Part shown: positions 32,326 to 41,872 of the stretch, piece after piece
Position numbering within the stretch: the first letter of the stretch is position 1
Layout: every line of letters begins with the position of its first letter
NCBI GenBank assembly: GCA_050331295.1
Contig: JBHJGZ010000011.1
Span: 124,001 to 188,000, forward strand
Origin: Kuafuiihalomonas sp050331295
Lineage (GTDB): Bacteria; Myxococcota; Kuafuiibacteriia; Kuafuiibacteriales; Kuafuiibacteriaceae
Reading direction: 5' to 3'
DNA length: 64,000 nucleotides
Notes under the pieces: generated by a model
Told to the model about the DNA's origin: nothing
Databases searched by the model: none
The model's input: only the letters and a program-made list of their open reading frames with translations
Position numbers and translations under genes: made by a program

Positions 32326-34394
32326 GAAGTCGGCTCCGAATGCCGGTCCAGCGGACCATCTCCGGCCGACCGGTCCCACCACGCCCTGAGGTCGTCGAGC
32401 GCACGAAAACACGGCACGTCCGGCAACGCTTCCACGAACCGAGCCCCATAGCTCCGGTCGGAGATGCGCCCATCCAGGACCGCCACGATGCCGCGGTCCG
32501 TCCGACTCCTGACCAGACGTCCAAACCCTTGTTTCAAGCGAAGAATCGCCCGCGGAAGATGAAGGTGGGTGAACGGGTTTTCGCCTCGACTCCGGGCTCG
32601 CTCGGCCCGCGCCGCGACCAACGGATCAGCGGGGCTCTCGAACGGGAGCCGGTCGATGACCACCAGTCGCAGCGGATCCCCAGGAATGTCGACGCCTTCC
32701 CAGAAACTCGCGGTGGCACACAAGACGGCTGGAGCGCGGTCGACGAAACGCGCGATCAGCTCGCGCTTCGGGAGTTCACCTTGCACGTAGCACGGAAACG
32801 ACAGCGACCCGCGAAGCGTCTTGAACGCCTGATTCATCGAACGCACGCTCGTGAACAACAGAAGGGCACCGCCTCCGACCAGTTCGATGAGCGCCCGACT
32901 GGCGGACACCACCTTCTCGGCTGCGTTCACCGAATCCGGGTCGGGCGCGTCTCGAGGAACGAACAGCGCCGCCTGTCGCCGATAGTCATACGGGGAAGTA
33001 AAGACATGAGCATCCGCGTCCCGCGGCGTCCCGGTGGAGCTCAGGAAGTAGCTCATGTCGCCGCCAGTGGACAGAGTGGCGCTGCATAGGCCCACCGAAT
33101 GGAATCTTTCGAACAAATAGAGACGGAGAAGATTGGAGACTTCGATGGGAGAAGCCCCCAAAGCCACATTCCGAGACTGCACTTCGCTCCAATAGACGAA
33201 GTCCGGGTCTTCGGCCCTCAAAACGAAACGAAACGACTCGGCCAGGCCTCGAGCCCGGCGGGCCAGATGAGCGGCGTTGAGGTCCCCGCTCTGGAATTCC
33301 TCGAGGGTGGCCGCAAGGCGCTCGAAATGAGCTTCGACCGATTCGAGCCTCCGACGCGCATCCTCGAACTCCGGTGCGTTTCGAGAAATCCGGGCCCGAC
33401 CCGGCGACCGCGGAACCGACCGAAAAAGGTCTGAGGCGGCCGCCCCGCTCTGGGTGGCGGACATGCCGAGAGCGGCGGGCGTCTCCGGCGCCGCGGCCAC
33501 GAAATCCGTGACGTCCTTGGTGAGGCGCTCGACCATGCGGCGGGAGACGGTGCCACCGAAGTAGTCGGAGGCCACCGCCTCCAAACCATGAGCTTCGTCC
33601 AGGATCAGGCTGTCGACCTCCGGAACGATCTCGAAGTGAATCCGCCCGTCTCCCGACAACCTTGATTGCGCCCGGAGCGCGAGATCGGACATCAAGAGAT
33701 GATGGTTGACGATGATGATATCCGCTCGCTGCGCTTCCCTTCGCATCCGAACCACGAAACACGCGTCATACCGCGGGCACTTCGTTCCGATGCACACCTC
33801 GGAGCGGGCATCCACGTCGAACCATCGAGGATCCGACTCGTTCAGCACCCGCAGTTCTGCCCGGTCTCCGCGCTCGGTCGTCTGGGACCAGGCGCGGATT
33901 TGACCGAAGACATCGTCTTCTTCGAAACTGAACGAACGCTGGGCGGTGTGGCGGTCCAGTCGAGCGAGGCATAGGTAGTTGCTTCGACCCTTCATCAGCG
34001 CGGTGCGAACGACCTCCGCGTCGGCCGGCGGGGCGTCGGGGGTCGCCCGTTCGAGGCGGCGACCCATGGCCTGGGCCAGGCGAGCCAAGAGGGTCAGGTC
34101 CTTATCGACGATCTGGTCCTGAAGCGTCTTGGTGTGCGTCGAAATCACAACCCTCCGGTCTGAGAGCATCGCAGCCACCAGATAGGCCAACGTCTTGCCG
34201 ATTCCAGTGGGTGCTTCGATGGCCACCACCCCCCCCTGGTTCATCCGCTGCAGGAGGGCCTGCGCCATCTCGACTTGAGGTTGGCGAGGCTCGAAGCCTG
34301 GCAAACATCTGGATGCGATCCCATTGGCCCCCAGGACTTGCTCGATCGAGTACGATTGAGGTTTCTTCACCGTGGACCGGATGGCCGAAAGCAT
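32322..34394 (-). CDS. dinG: DinG/XPD-type ATP-dependent DNA helicase
   Basis: About 690-residue superfamily 2 helicase. Motif I is EAPTGIGKTLAYLV, and the Walker B box is DEAH in LILDEAHGLEAVASDYFGG. Four cysteines that would ligate an iron-sulfur cluster are seen (SNYLCLARL and CIGTKCPRYDACF). C-terminal motifs include ATASFWEGVDIPGDPLRLVV and LKQGFGRLVRSRTDRG. It unwinds structured DNA such as R-loops or G4. The start is uncertain: the ATG at 34394 overlaps the divergent ppk1 start by 14 bases, and a GTG at 34370 would avoid that. Confidence 0.9.
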   Translation of the reverse strand: MLSAIRSTVKKPQSYSIEQVLGANGIASRCLPGFEPRQPQVEMAQALLQRMNQGGVVAIEAPTGIGKTLAYLVAAMLSDRRVVISTHTKTLQDQIVDKDLTLLARLAQAMGRRLERATPDAPPADAEVVRTALMKGRSNYLCLARLDRHTAQRSFSFEEDDVFGQIRAWSQTTERGDRAELRVLNESDPRWFDVDARSEVCIGTKCPRYDACFVVRMRREAQRADIIIVNHHLLMSDLALRAQSRLSGDGRIHFEIVPEVDSLILDEAHGLEAVASDYFGGTVSRRMVERLTKDVTDFVAAAPETPAALGMSATQSGAAASDLFRSVPRSPGRARISRNAPEFEDARRRLESVEAHFERLAATLEEFQSGDLNAAHLARRARGLAESFRFVLRAEDPDFVYWSEVQSRNVALGASPIEVSNLLRLYLFERFHSVGLCSATLSTGGDMSYFLSSTGTPRDADAHVFTSPYDYRRQAALFVPRDAPDPDSVNAAEKVVSASRALIELVGGGALLLFTSVRSMNQAFKTLRGSLSFPCYVQGELPKRELIARFVDRAPAVLCATASFWEGVDIPGDPLRLVVIDRLPFESPADPLVAARAERARSRGENPFTHLHLPRAILRLKQGFGRLVRSRTDRGIVAVLDGRISDRSYGARFVEALPDVPCFRALDDLRAWWDRSAGDGPLDRHSEPTS

Positions 34395-36693
34395 ATCAGC
34401 CCAGCCCTTTCCGGCAAGAACCCTCGAAGTCGGGGACGGATCGAGTACACTTCGTTCCTTGGATCTCGACGACCCCAGCTTGTACTTGAATCGCGAGCTG
34501 AGCTGGCTCGACTTCAATCGTCGGGTCCTGGCCCTGGCCCGCCGTAACGACGTTCCTTTGGTGGAGCGGCTCAAGTTCGTGGCCATCGCCTCGAGGAATC
34601 TGGACGAATTCTTCATGGTCCGGATCGGAGGCCTGGAACGTTCGGTGGCCCAGGCACGCCGGGACCGAGAGGCCTGGGTATCGGTCCTCGACGCAGCGCG
34701 CGGCCCGGACGGGATGGGTGCCTTGGAAATCCTGAATCGAGCTTACGAGGAGGCCCGAGCCCTCAGCTACGGCATCTCCACCACGTTCCTGGACCACGTG
34801 TTGCCTCTGTTGGAAGCCGAGAGGCTGGTCCGTTTGGTGGCCCCAGCCGCCGCGGGCGGTGAGGCCTACGCATATTATCAGCGGGAGGTTCATCCCTGCC
34901 TCACGCCCATCGCCATCGACCCGGCTCATCCCTTCCCCCTCTTGCGGAGCGGAACACTCAACGTTGCTTTCCGACTCAGCCTGGGCTCGGCCTCCCCGCC
35001 CGCATCGGGCTCCAGCGATGAACATCGGAGCCGCTGGGCGGTGGTGCAGGTCCCCTCCATGCTTCCCCGCTTCCGGGCGTTTCCGGGCGACCGTTGCCCT
35101 CAGTTCGTCGCCATGGAGGACCTGATCGCCTGCTTCGCTTCGGAGCTCTTTCCGGGTCATCGCGTGGTGGAGGCGGCCAGCTTTCGCGTGACCCGGGCCA
35201 GCGACCTCGACATCGCGGAAGACGAGGTCGACGACCTCCTTTCCAGTATCGAGGATGAGCTCCGACGAAGAGAACGAGGTCAGCCTGTGCGCCTCGAGTT
35301 GAGCGAACACACCTCAGCCGAGATGGCCGAAACGTTGCGTGACGCCATCGGCCTGGAAGACCGGCAACTGGTCCGCAACCCCGGCCCGGTCAAACTCGGT
35401 GACCTGTGGGACGTGATCCGAGGGCTCGATGCGCCGGAGCATCGCGACGAACCGTTTCAGCCCGCCCCCGCGGCACGTCTCGGCTATGCCCCCACCATTT
35501 TCAGGTCGATCGAAGAAGGGGATGTGCTGCTCCATCACCCCTATGAGTCCTTTCGGCCCGTCGTGGACTTCATCGAGCAGGCGGCCTCGGACCCCGACGT
35601 CATGGCCATCAAGATGACGCTTTACCGAACCAGCGGCGATTCTCCGCTGGTCCGCGCCCTGACCCGTGCGGCGGAGGCCGGAAAGGAGGTCACGGCCCTC
35701 GTCGAGTTGAAGGCCCGCTTCGACGAAGCCAACAACATCGCCTGGGCCAAGGAGCTGGAGCAATCCGGGGTGCACGTGGTCTACGGCCTCATTGGACTCA
35801 AAACCCACTGCAAGATGCTCCTCGTGATCCGGCGCGAGGGTGCCAGGCTGGCGCGCTACGTGCACCTGAGCACCGGCAACTACAATCCCAGCACCGCTCG
35901 GCTCTACACCGATCTGGGCCTCTTCACCGCCCACGAAGGCATCACCCGAGACGCCCTCCTTCTCTTCAACGTCCTGACGGGCTATTCCGAGCTCCCGGAG
36001 ATGAACCACCTGGGAGTGGCCCCTTTCGGAATGCGTCAGCACATCCTCGACCGGATCGGGGTGGAGATTCAGCATGCACGGGCCGGACGGCCCTCCGGGA
36101 TCGTCGCCCAGATGAACTCCTTGGTGGATGGAGCCATCATCAAAGCGCTGTACGAAGCGAGCCGAGCAGGCGTCCCCATCCGCTTGGTGGTGCGGGGCAT
36201 CTGCTGTCTTCGGCCGGAGGTCCCGGGCGTCAGCGAGAACATTCAGGTGATCTCGGTCCTCGATCGTTTCCTGGAGCATTCCCGCATCACGTGGTGGCGC
36301 AACGGAGGAGACGACCTCATCTACGCCAGCAGCGCGGATTGGATGCCGCGAAACCTCGATCGAAGGATCGAAGTCGTGTTTCCGCTCCTGGATCCCGAGG
36401 TCAAGGCACGGGTCATCGAAGACATTCTGGAGCCGCTCCTTCGTGACAACACATCCAGCTGGCGGCTGGGCCGGGATGCGGTCTATCGACCCAACGCGGT
36501 TCGTGGTGTCCCGTATCGGGCCCAGGAGGCGCAGATCGAGAAGTATCAGACTCAGCAGGGGCGCTTGCGTCACCTCCGTCCGGAGGTTCCAGCCAAGCGA
36601 CTGCTCAGTCCCGCGGCTCGGGTGGCCGAAGCGCAGCAACGCCGCCTGGTCGCTGGCCGGCTGGAAACGCCCGACGGCAACGCCGCCAGCTAG
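34381..36693 (+). CDS. ppk1: Polyphosphate kinase 1
   Basis: About 770-residue PPK1, which polymerises ATP gamma-phosphate into polyphosphate. The N domain starts with LYLNRELSWLDFNRRVLALA and VAIASRNLDEFFMVRIGGL. Both catalytic-site histidine regions are intact: YVHLSTGNYNPSTARLYTD, whose His is phosphorylated, and DRFLEHSRI. PYESFRPVVDFIEQAA is also typical. The ATG at 34381 is one possible start; TTG at 34459 would remove the overlap with dinG and still keep the conserved N-terminus. No ppx exopolyphosphatase is adjacent. Confidence 0.95.
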   Translation: MAESISAQPFPARTLEVGDGSSTLRSLDLDDPSLYLNRELSWLDFNRRVLALARRNDVPLVERLKFVAIASRNLDEFFMVRIGGLERSVAQARRDREAWVSVLDAARGPDGMGALEILNRAYEEARALSYGISTTFLDHVLPLLEAERLVRLVAPAAAGGEAYAYYQREVHPCLTPIAIDPAHPFPLLRSGTLNVAFRLSLGSASPPASGSSDEHRSRWAVVQVPSMLPRFRAFPGDRCPQFVAMEDLIACFASELFPGHRVVEAASFRVTRASDLDIAEDEVDDLLSSIEDELRRRERGQPVRLELSEHTSAEMAETLRDAIGLEDRQLVRNPGPVKLGDLWDVIRGLDAPEHRDEPFQPAPAARLGYAPTIFRSIEEGDVLLHHPYESFRPVVDFIEQAASDPDVMAIKMTLYRTSGDSPLVRALTRAAEAGKEVTALVELKARFDEANNIAWAKELEQSGVHVVYGLIGLKTHCKMLLVIRREGARLARYVHLSTGNYNPSTARLYTDLGLFTAHEGITRDALLLFNVLTGYSELPEMNHLGVAPFGMRQHILDRIGVEIQHARAGRPSGIVAQMNSLVDGAIIKALYEASRAGVPIRLVVRGICCLRPEVPGVSENIQVISVLDRFLEHSRITWWRNGGDDLIYASSADWMPRNLDRRIEVVFPLLDPEVKARVIEDILEPLLRDNTSSWRLGRDAVYRPNAVRGVPYRAQEAQIEKYQTQQGRLRHLRPEVPAKRLLSPAARVAEAQQRRLVAGRLETPDGNAAS

Positions 36694-36709
36694 GCGCGGA
36701 AACGGCGGC

Positions 36710-39547
36710 CTACACGATCTCGGAGAGGCTGCGGGGGCGGTCTTGGCTCCGCTCGAAGGCAGCCTCCAGCGCGGCGCGGATCCTGGCTTGCCGCCCATGA
36801 TCCTGGATCTTTTCGCCCGTCTCCGCGTCGGTGACATAGAAGCCGTCCGCGATCCGACCCCCCTGGCTGGAAACCTTCGCCAAACTGATGGAAAGGCCGG
36901 CGCGGGTGAGGGCGTCGGCGAGGTGGTACAGGACACCGAGGTGATCCGGGCCCCACACATCGATGATGGTCTCCTTGGCGCTGTCTCGGTTGTTGAAGGC
37001 GACGTCGATCTTGATGGCGGGCATCGCCCGGGGAGCCAGCCCCGACAGCGGACGTCGTCGCTCGAAGAGCTCGTGAACGTCCATTCGGGCGAAGAGAACC
37101 TCCTCCAGATCGCTCCGAAAGCGCCGCCACACCGCCGGGTCGTCCTGGATGTTGCCCTGCTCGTCGGTGACGTGAAGAACGTCGAGGGCCAGTTGCTCGG
37201 TCCGACGCTCCGGTGAAATTCCAACCAGATCATAGGTGGCCGATGCCGTCGGCTCCAAGCTCCGGGTCGCCTTCGGCGGCTCGAGCCCTCGCTCGATGCT
37301 GAAGATCTGAGCCGACAGGATCTGCATGCGATTCGCGGCCAAGGTCCCGGCGAGAACCGCGAGCAATCCGGGACGGTCGGGGCAGACCACCGTCAAGCGG
37401 GTGCTCTTTTCTCGGCGGAGATGGCTGGTGTGGATCGCAACCCCGCCCCATGCCGAGACATCTCGCCACATCTCCACATGCCTCGCCATCCGCCGAGGTG
37501 AAAAGCCGAAGATGTATCGGGGCGGCATGACGTCGGAGAACGACTTCACCGCCTCGGGACTGAGTTCCAGATCAGGTCTCCGCTGGGCCTCCACCTCCAG
37601 CTCTCGCAGAAGACGTTCGCGTCTTCGACTCAAACGAAGGCTCTGCTCCTTATCCCCGTTCAACAGAATCAAAGCGTTCTCGTGGAGAAGGTCGAGCAGG
37701 GCGCCCTTCCACGTGGTCCACACCTTGGGAGAGGTGCCCAACATGTCGGCGAAGGTCAGGATGTGTAGCATCGTCAGCCGTTCCGCCGTTTTGCATCGCC
37801 TCGCGAAGTCGGCCAGGAGCACCGGATCCGAGATGTCTCGTCTCTGGGACACGTCCGACATCAAGAGATGTTCCCGTACCAGCCATGCGAGGTCCTCAGT
37901 CTCTCGCGAGCTCCACTCGATCACGTTGGCTTCTTCGAATCGAGCACCCACCGCTCGCGCCACCCGTTCACCTCGCGCCGAGTGGTCATCGCGGGGCCAG
38001 CCTTTGCCCACGTCGTGAAGCAGACCCGCAAAATAGACGACATGGGGTCGATAGAGCTCGCTCATCCACCGGGTCAGATTCGGGACTTGGTCGACCAAGG
38101 CACCACTTCTGAGACGCTTCAAGTTCTTGAGAACCTGGAGCGAGTGAACATCCACGGTGTAGACGTGGTAGAGCGAGTGCTGCCACTTGGCCGTCACGCG
38201 GCGAAACTCGGGAATGAGCGTTCGCAGCACGCCGAGTTGATGGAAGTCATCGAGAATGCTTCCGTCGCTTTTCGGATCTTCGATCAGCCAAAACAACTCG
38301 CTGATGACGTCGTTCCGGCGTCGGAATGACCGGTCCACCTTTTGCGTCGCATCCCGAATGAGATTGCGGGTGTAGCTATAGATGGGAATGGCTTCGTCCT
38401 GGGCTACCTTGAACAAGCGAACCAACGCGGCGGGGTCCTCCGAGAACTGCTTTCGGTGAGCTACCGTGAGATGTCCGTTCCACTCCTTGAAACCGCCAGG
38501 CGCCTTTCTCATCGTCATGAACGGGGCGGTGCGGGTGCTGGGAGACTGGGTAGCCCGATCGACCAAATCTTTGGCCAGAGCCTCCAGCGCACTGGCATGA
38601 AAGTAGTATGCCCTCATCAGTCGTTCTACGTTGGAGCCGCCCCGACCAGGTTCCTGGCTCTGCCCCCGCCAGCCGCCGATTCGGGCCAGCTTCTCCTGCA
38701 TGTCGAACCGCAAGTGGTCCTGTCGACGCTTCGCCAATCGATGCATGTGCCAGCGGAGCCACAACATGAAGTCCTGCGCCCGGAGAAGCCGCCGTCCTTC
38801 GCTGTCCGACAGGACCCCGCGTTTGAGGAGTTCCGATGGTGCCGCGACCCGCCATCGCGCATAGGCTACCCACCGGGCGAGGTGAAGTTCTCGGATCCCC
38901 CCCGGACTCTCCTTCACGTTGGGCTCCAACATGTAAACCGTTCCGCCGAAACGAGCGCGCCGAACCTCTGCTTCTTCCAGCTTCGCTTCGATGAAACGCT
39001 GTGCTCGGTCGGCTTCTCGAAACAGTTGATCGATCCGGGCTCTAAGCTGGCCATGGATTGCATCTCCCATCACTGGTCGCAATTCGATCAGCGCGGAGAG
39101 TACCGTATGATCATCCATCGCCACTTCGACCGCTTCCGATACCGTCCGGACCGCATGACCCACCTGTAGGCCGAGGTCCCAAAGCGCATACAATAGGAGG
39201 TCCGCCCCACCCTCGATCGCCGACGGTCCGTCGGGTTTCAAGAGCATGAGGTCGACATCGGAGTGCGGACAGAAATCACCTCGTCCATAGCTTCCAAGAG
39301 CAACCGGCTGCAGGTGCTGGAGAAACGCGTGCGTATCGACCCCCAGCACCTCGGCCGCGTGATGCACCAACGCCACCACCGCATCGTCCATCCAACGCAT
39401 GCTGCGCCGTCCGAGCTGGGCACCCTCTTGGGACTCCGACGCGCGATATGCTTCCTCTCGCGCGCTTTGCATGCGACGCCGGATACGCGCCAGCGCCCCG
39501 GAGGAAATTCGAAGGCTCACGCCCGTCGTGATACCGTGACCGGGCAT
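36710..39547 (-). CDS. glnD: [Protein-PII] uridylyltransferase GlnD
   Basis: About 945-residue bifunctional nitrogen sensor. The nucleotidyltransferase domain has GSYGRGDFCPHSDVDLMLL near residue 90. The HD hydrolase domain has LLHDVGKGWPRDDHSARGE near residue 510. Two C-terminal ACT domains bind glutamine (TVVCPDRPGLLAVLAGTL and VWGPDHLGVLYHLADALTR). All domains and the length are as in known GlnD. Neither glnB nor amtB is adjacent. The ATG lies in the same CATG as the divergent astA start; a GTG at 39520 is an alternative. It converges on ppk1 with 16 bases between the stops. Confidence 0.94.
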   Translation of the reverse strand: MPGHGITTGVSLRISSGALARIRRRMQSAREEAYRASESQEGAQLGRRSMRWMDDAVVALVHHAAEVLGVDTHAFLQHLQPVALGSYGRGDFCPHSDVDLMLLKPDGPSAIEGGADLLLYALWDLGLQVGHAVRTVSEAVEVAMDDHTVLSALIELRPVMGDAIHGQLRARIDQLFREADRAQRFIEAKLEEAEVRRARFGGTVYMLEPNVKESPGGIRELHLARWVAYARWRVAAPSELLKRGVLSDSEGRRLLRAQDFMLWLRWHMHRLAKRRQDHLRFDMQEKLARIGGWRGQSQEPGRGGSNVERLMRAYYFHASALEALAKDLVDRATQSPSTRTAPFMTMRKAPGGFKEWNGHLTVAHRKQFSEDPAALVRLFKVAQDEAIPIYSYTRNLIRDATQKVDRSFRRRNDVISELFWLIEDPKSDGSILDDFHQLGVLRTLIPEFRRVTAKWQHSLYHVYTVDVHSLQVLKNLKRLRSGALVDQVPNLTRWMSELYRPHVVYFAGLLHDVGKGWPRDDHSARGERVARAVGARFEEANVIEWSSRETEDLAWLVREHLLMSDVSQRRDISDPVLLADFARRCKTAERLTMLHILTFADMLGTSPKVWTTWKGALLDLLHENALILLNGDKEQSLRLSRRRERLLRELEVEAQRRPDLELSPEAVKSFSDVMPPRYIFGFSPRRMARHVEMWRDVSAWGGVAIHTSHLRREKSTRLTVVCPDRPGLLAVLAGTLAANRMQILSAQIFSIERGLEPPKATRSLEPTASATYDLVGISPERRTEQLALDVLHVTDEQGNIQDDPAVWRRFRSDLEEVLFARMDVHELFERRRPLSGLAPRAMPAIKIDVAFNNRDSAKETIIDVWGPDHLGVLYHLADALTRAGLSISLAKVSSQGGRIADGFYVTDAETGEKIQDHGRQARIRAALEAAFERSQDRPRSLSEIV

Positions 39548-40730
39548 GGCTCTCAAACGAGGAAGAACCAGCCGCCGCCGCTCTTCCCGAAGAAAAGGTC
39601 CCTCAGCCTCACCCTCCCCCTCCGAAGAAGCGTTATCGAGCGCGCCTTTCGAGTCGGAGCGCTTCGTCCTTCGCGAGGTTCAGCCCCGAGACCTCCCGCA
39701 GATCCACCGACTGGCCGGGCACCTCGACTCCGTCAACATGCCGGATGACGAAGCCGTCCTCAGATCCATCATCCAGACCGCTCGAAAGAGTTTCACGGGC
39801 AAGCTGGACGTCTTTCAACGACACTACCTATTCGTTCTGGAGGGCATCCGGTCCAAACGGCTGGCTGGAACGTCCATGATCTACTCCCAGCACGGTCAGC
39901 CCGACACCCCGCACGTCTTCTTCGACGTGATCGACGACGAGCGCTATTCGGTGACACTGGACCGCCATTTCAGCCATGTCACCCTACGTCTCGGCTTCAA
40001 TTACCGAGGTCCTACCGAGATCGGTGCACTGGTGTTGGACCCCGCGTTCCGCTCGATGGGCCTCGGAAAGGCGCTGTCGTTCATCCGCTTCTTGTTCGTC
40101 GCCATGTACCGCGAGCGATTTCAGTCATTCATCATCGCAGAGTTGATGCCACCGCTGGAGAGCGACGGACGCTCCTTGCTCTGGGAACACCTCGGTCGAC
40201 ACTTTACTGGTCTCAGCTATCAGGAAGCGGACAAACTGAGTCACGCCAACAAAGAGTTCATCTACGCCCTGTTCCCCCAATCTCCCCTGTATGCGAGCCT
40301 CCTCCCTCCCGAGGTCCGAGGCTTGATCGGTCAGGTCGGTGAAGACACCAAGCCCGTCCGGACGATGCTCGAGTCCATCGGCTTCGAATACAGTCGTCGG
40401 ATCGATCCGTTTGATGGTGGTCCACACTTCCATGCCCGCGTGAACGACATCTTGCCGATCCGTGAAGCACGACGCCTTCGGCTGAGCACTCGAGAGGTCT
40501 CCACTGAGGAAGAGCAAGCGGTTTTGGGACATGGCGGGCGACCGGCGGGAGCTGGGGAAATGGGTGCCCAACGTCGCTTGATGGCCACTGGCCAGCCCGA
40601 AGGTCCGACCCAGTTTCGAGCAACGCTTGGCGCGGCTTTCGTGGAGGGCGGAAGCCTGATGACCTCGAAAGACACGCGTCGCATCTTGGGCCTTCGAGCC
40701 GGTGACGACGTCTGGTGTACGGTGATCTGA
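39546..40730 (+). CDS. astA: Arginine N-succinyltransferase (AstA) family protein
   Basis: 394-residue acyltransferase of the AstA family (GNAT-like fold), which in the AST pathway succinylates arginine for catabolism. Family stretches include FVLREVQPRDLPQIHRLAG, LEGIRSKRLAGTSMIYSQHG, GPTEIGALVLDPAFRSMGLG and LLWEHLGRHFTGLSYQEAD. It has an N-terminal basic extension of about 30 residues (Arg/Ser-rich) and a longer C-terminus than single-domain relatives. No astB-E gene is in the window, so the substrate may differ. Divergent from glnD and sharing its start tetranucleotide; convergent with yeaH. Confidence 0.88.
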   Translation: MALKRGRTSRRRSSRRKGPSASPSPSEEALSSAPFESERFVLREVQPRDLPQIHRLAGHLDSVNMPDDEAVLRSIIQTARKSFTGKLDVFQRHYLFVLEGIRSKRLAGTSMIYSQHGQPDTPHVFFDVIDDERYSVTLDRHFSHVTLRLGFNYRGPTEIGALVLDPAFRSMGLGKALSFIRFLFVAMYRERFQSFIIAELMPPLESDGRSLLWEHLGRHFTGLSYQEADKLSHANKEFIYALFPQSPLYASLLPPEVRGLIGQVGEDTKPVRTMLESIGFEYSRRIDPFDGGPHFHARVNDILPIREARRLRLSTREVSTEEEQAVLGHGGRPAGAGEMGAQRRLMATGQPEGPTQFRATLGAAFVEGGSLMTSKDTRRILGLRAGDDVWCTVI

Positions 40731-40746
40731 GTTCTTCCCTCGACCG

Positions 40747-41865
40747 CTAGAGGCCCTGCCCGAGGAAGTCTTTTATGCTTCCGTAGATGGCTTCCTTGTC
40801 TTTGATTTCCGAAGTCAGAACGTGTTCGTCGACGCCCCCTGGAAATGCTTCCTTGAGATCTTTGATGAACTGTCCCGAACCGTACGGCGACTCCACCTGC
40901 CCGTAACAGAACATGTTGGCTGCCGGCAGGATCTTGTTCCGGAGCAGCCGGATGCACTGACCCGTGTCGTCGGCCGACCAGTTGTCGCCGTCCGAGAAGT
41001 GGAAAGGATAGATGTTCCACTCCGACGTGGGATACTCATCCTCGACCATCCGTGCACATAGCTTGTAGGCCGAAGAAATCATCGTGCCGCCCGACTCGCG
41101 GGTATGGAAGAAGGTTTCCCGGTCCACTTCTTTGGCCATGGCATCGTGGATGATGTACCGGGCTTCGATTCCTTTGTATTGAGATCGAAGCCAGGTATCG
41201 ATCCAAAAGGACTCGATGCGCACGATCTCCTTTTGCTCGTCGCCCATCGAACCCGATACGTCCATCATGTAAATGATCACCGCGTTGGCCTGAGGCTCGA
41301 TGATCGGCTTCCAGGAGCGATAACGAACATCTTGGCGAATCGGGATGATGGCCGGCCCGTCCGGATGATACTGACCCGACGCGATCGTCCGCCGGAGCGC
41401 CCGCTTGAAGGTGCGCTTGAAGTGACGAAGCGATTCCGGACCAATGGGTGCCACGCCGGAGTAGCGGAGCTTGATGTTCTCGATCCGCTCCCGGCCTCGT
41501 GGCTCGATCCTCGGCAGCTGAAGCTCTTCTCCCAGCATTTCCGCCAGCTCGTCCATGGTGACGTCTACGTCGAGGATGTGCTGTCCAGCCTGGTCGCCGG
41601 CGCCCTGTTGCCCCTCGCCTGGCTCGACCTGTCCCGGCTGCAAGACATCACCCACTTCTCCGTCACCTTGGCCGGTACCACCGGTATCTTTGTGTCCGAA
41701 CTTGAAGCGAGGGAGTTCGATGGAGGGAACCGGAATCGAGACCAGATCCTTGCCCTGCTTGCCGATCATTTCACCCTTCTGGATGTACTTCCGAAGATTT
41801 TGCTTAATCTTACCCCGTACGATCTGCTTGAATCGACTGTGGTCCGTCTCAATTCTCAAACTCAT
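40747..41865 (-). CDS. YeaH/YhbH (DUF444) family protein
   Basis: 372-residue cytoplasmic protein of the DUF444 family, known to be encoded with PrkA-type kinases in enterics and spore-formers. The C-terminal half is a von Willebrand A-like domain with the metal-binding start IYMMDVSGSMGDEQKE. A Gln/Gly/Glu-rich flexible segment lies at about residues 60-95. The ATG at 41865 lies 7 bases after the prkA stop, so the pair is co-translated. The third usual partner, SpoVR, does not follow; the next gene (astA) is convergent. Confidence 0.92.
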   Translation of the reverse strand: MSLRIETDHSRFKQIVRGKIKQNLRKYIQKGEMIGKQGKDLVSIPVPSIELPRFKFGHKDTGGTGQGDGEVGDVLQPGQVEPGEGQQGAGDQAGQHILDVDVTMDELAEMLGEELQLPRIEPRGRERIENIKLRYSGVAPIGPESLRHFKRTFKRALRRTIASGQYHPDGPAIIPIRQDVRYRSWKPIIEPQANAVIIYMMDVSGSMGDEQKEIVRIESFWIDTWLRSQYKGIEARYIIHDAMAKEVDRETFFHTRESGGTMISSAYKLCARMVEDEYPTSEWNIYPFHFSDGDNWSADDTGQCIRLLRNKILPAANMFCYGQVESPYGSGQFIKDLKEAFPGGVDEHVLTSEIKDKEAIYGSIKDFLGQGL

Positions 41866-41872
41866 AATTGAC

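Noticed and set aside
32326..32412. Longer pyrD start
   Set aside because: The GTG at 32325 overlaps the dinG stop as in other couplings here, and the extra residues have no counterpart in class 2 enzymes.
36710..39547. GlnD without adjacent glnB/amtB as an unusual feature
   Set aside because: glnD is often unlinked from its PII partner; nothing in the protein itself is abnormal.
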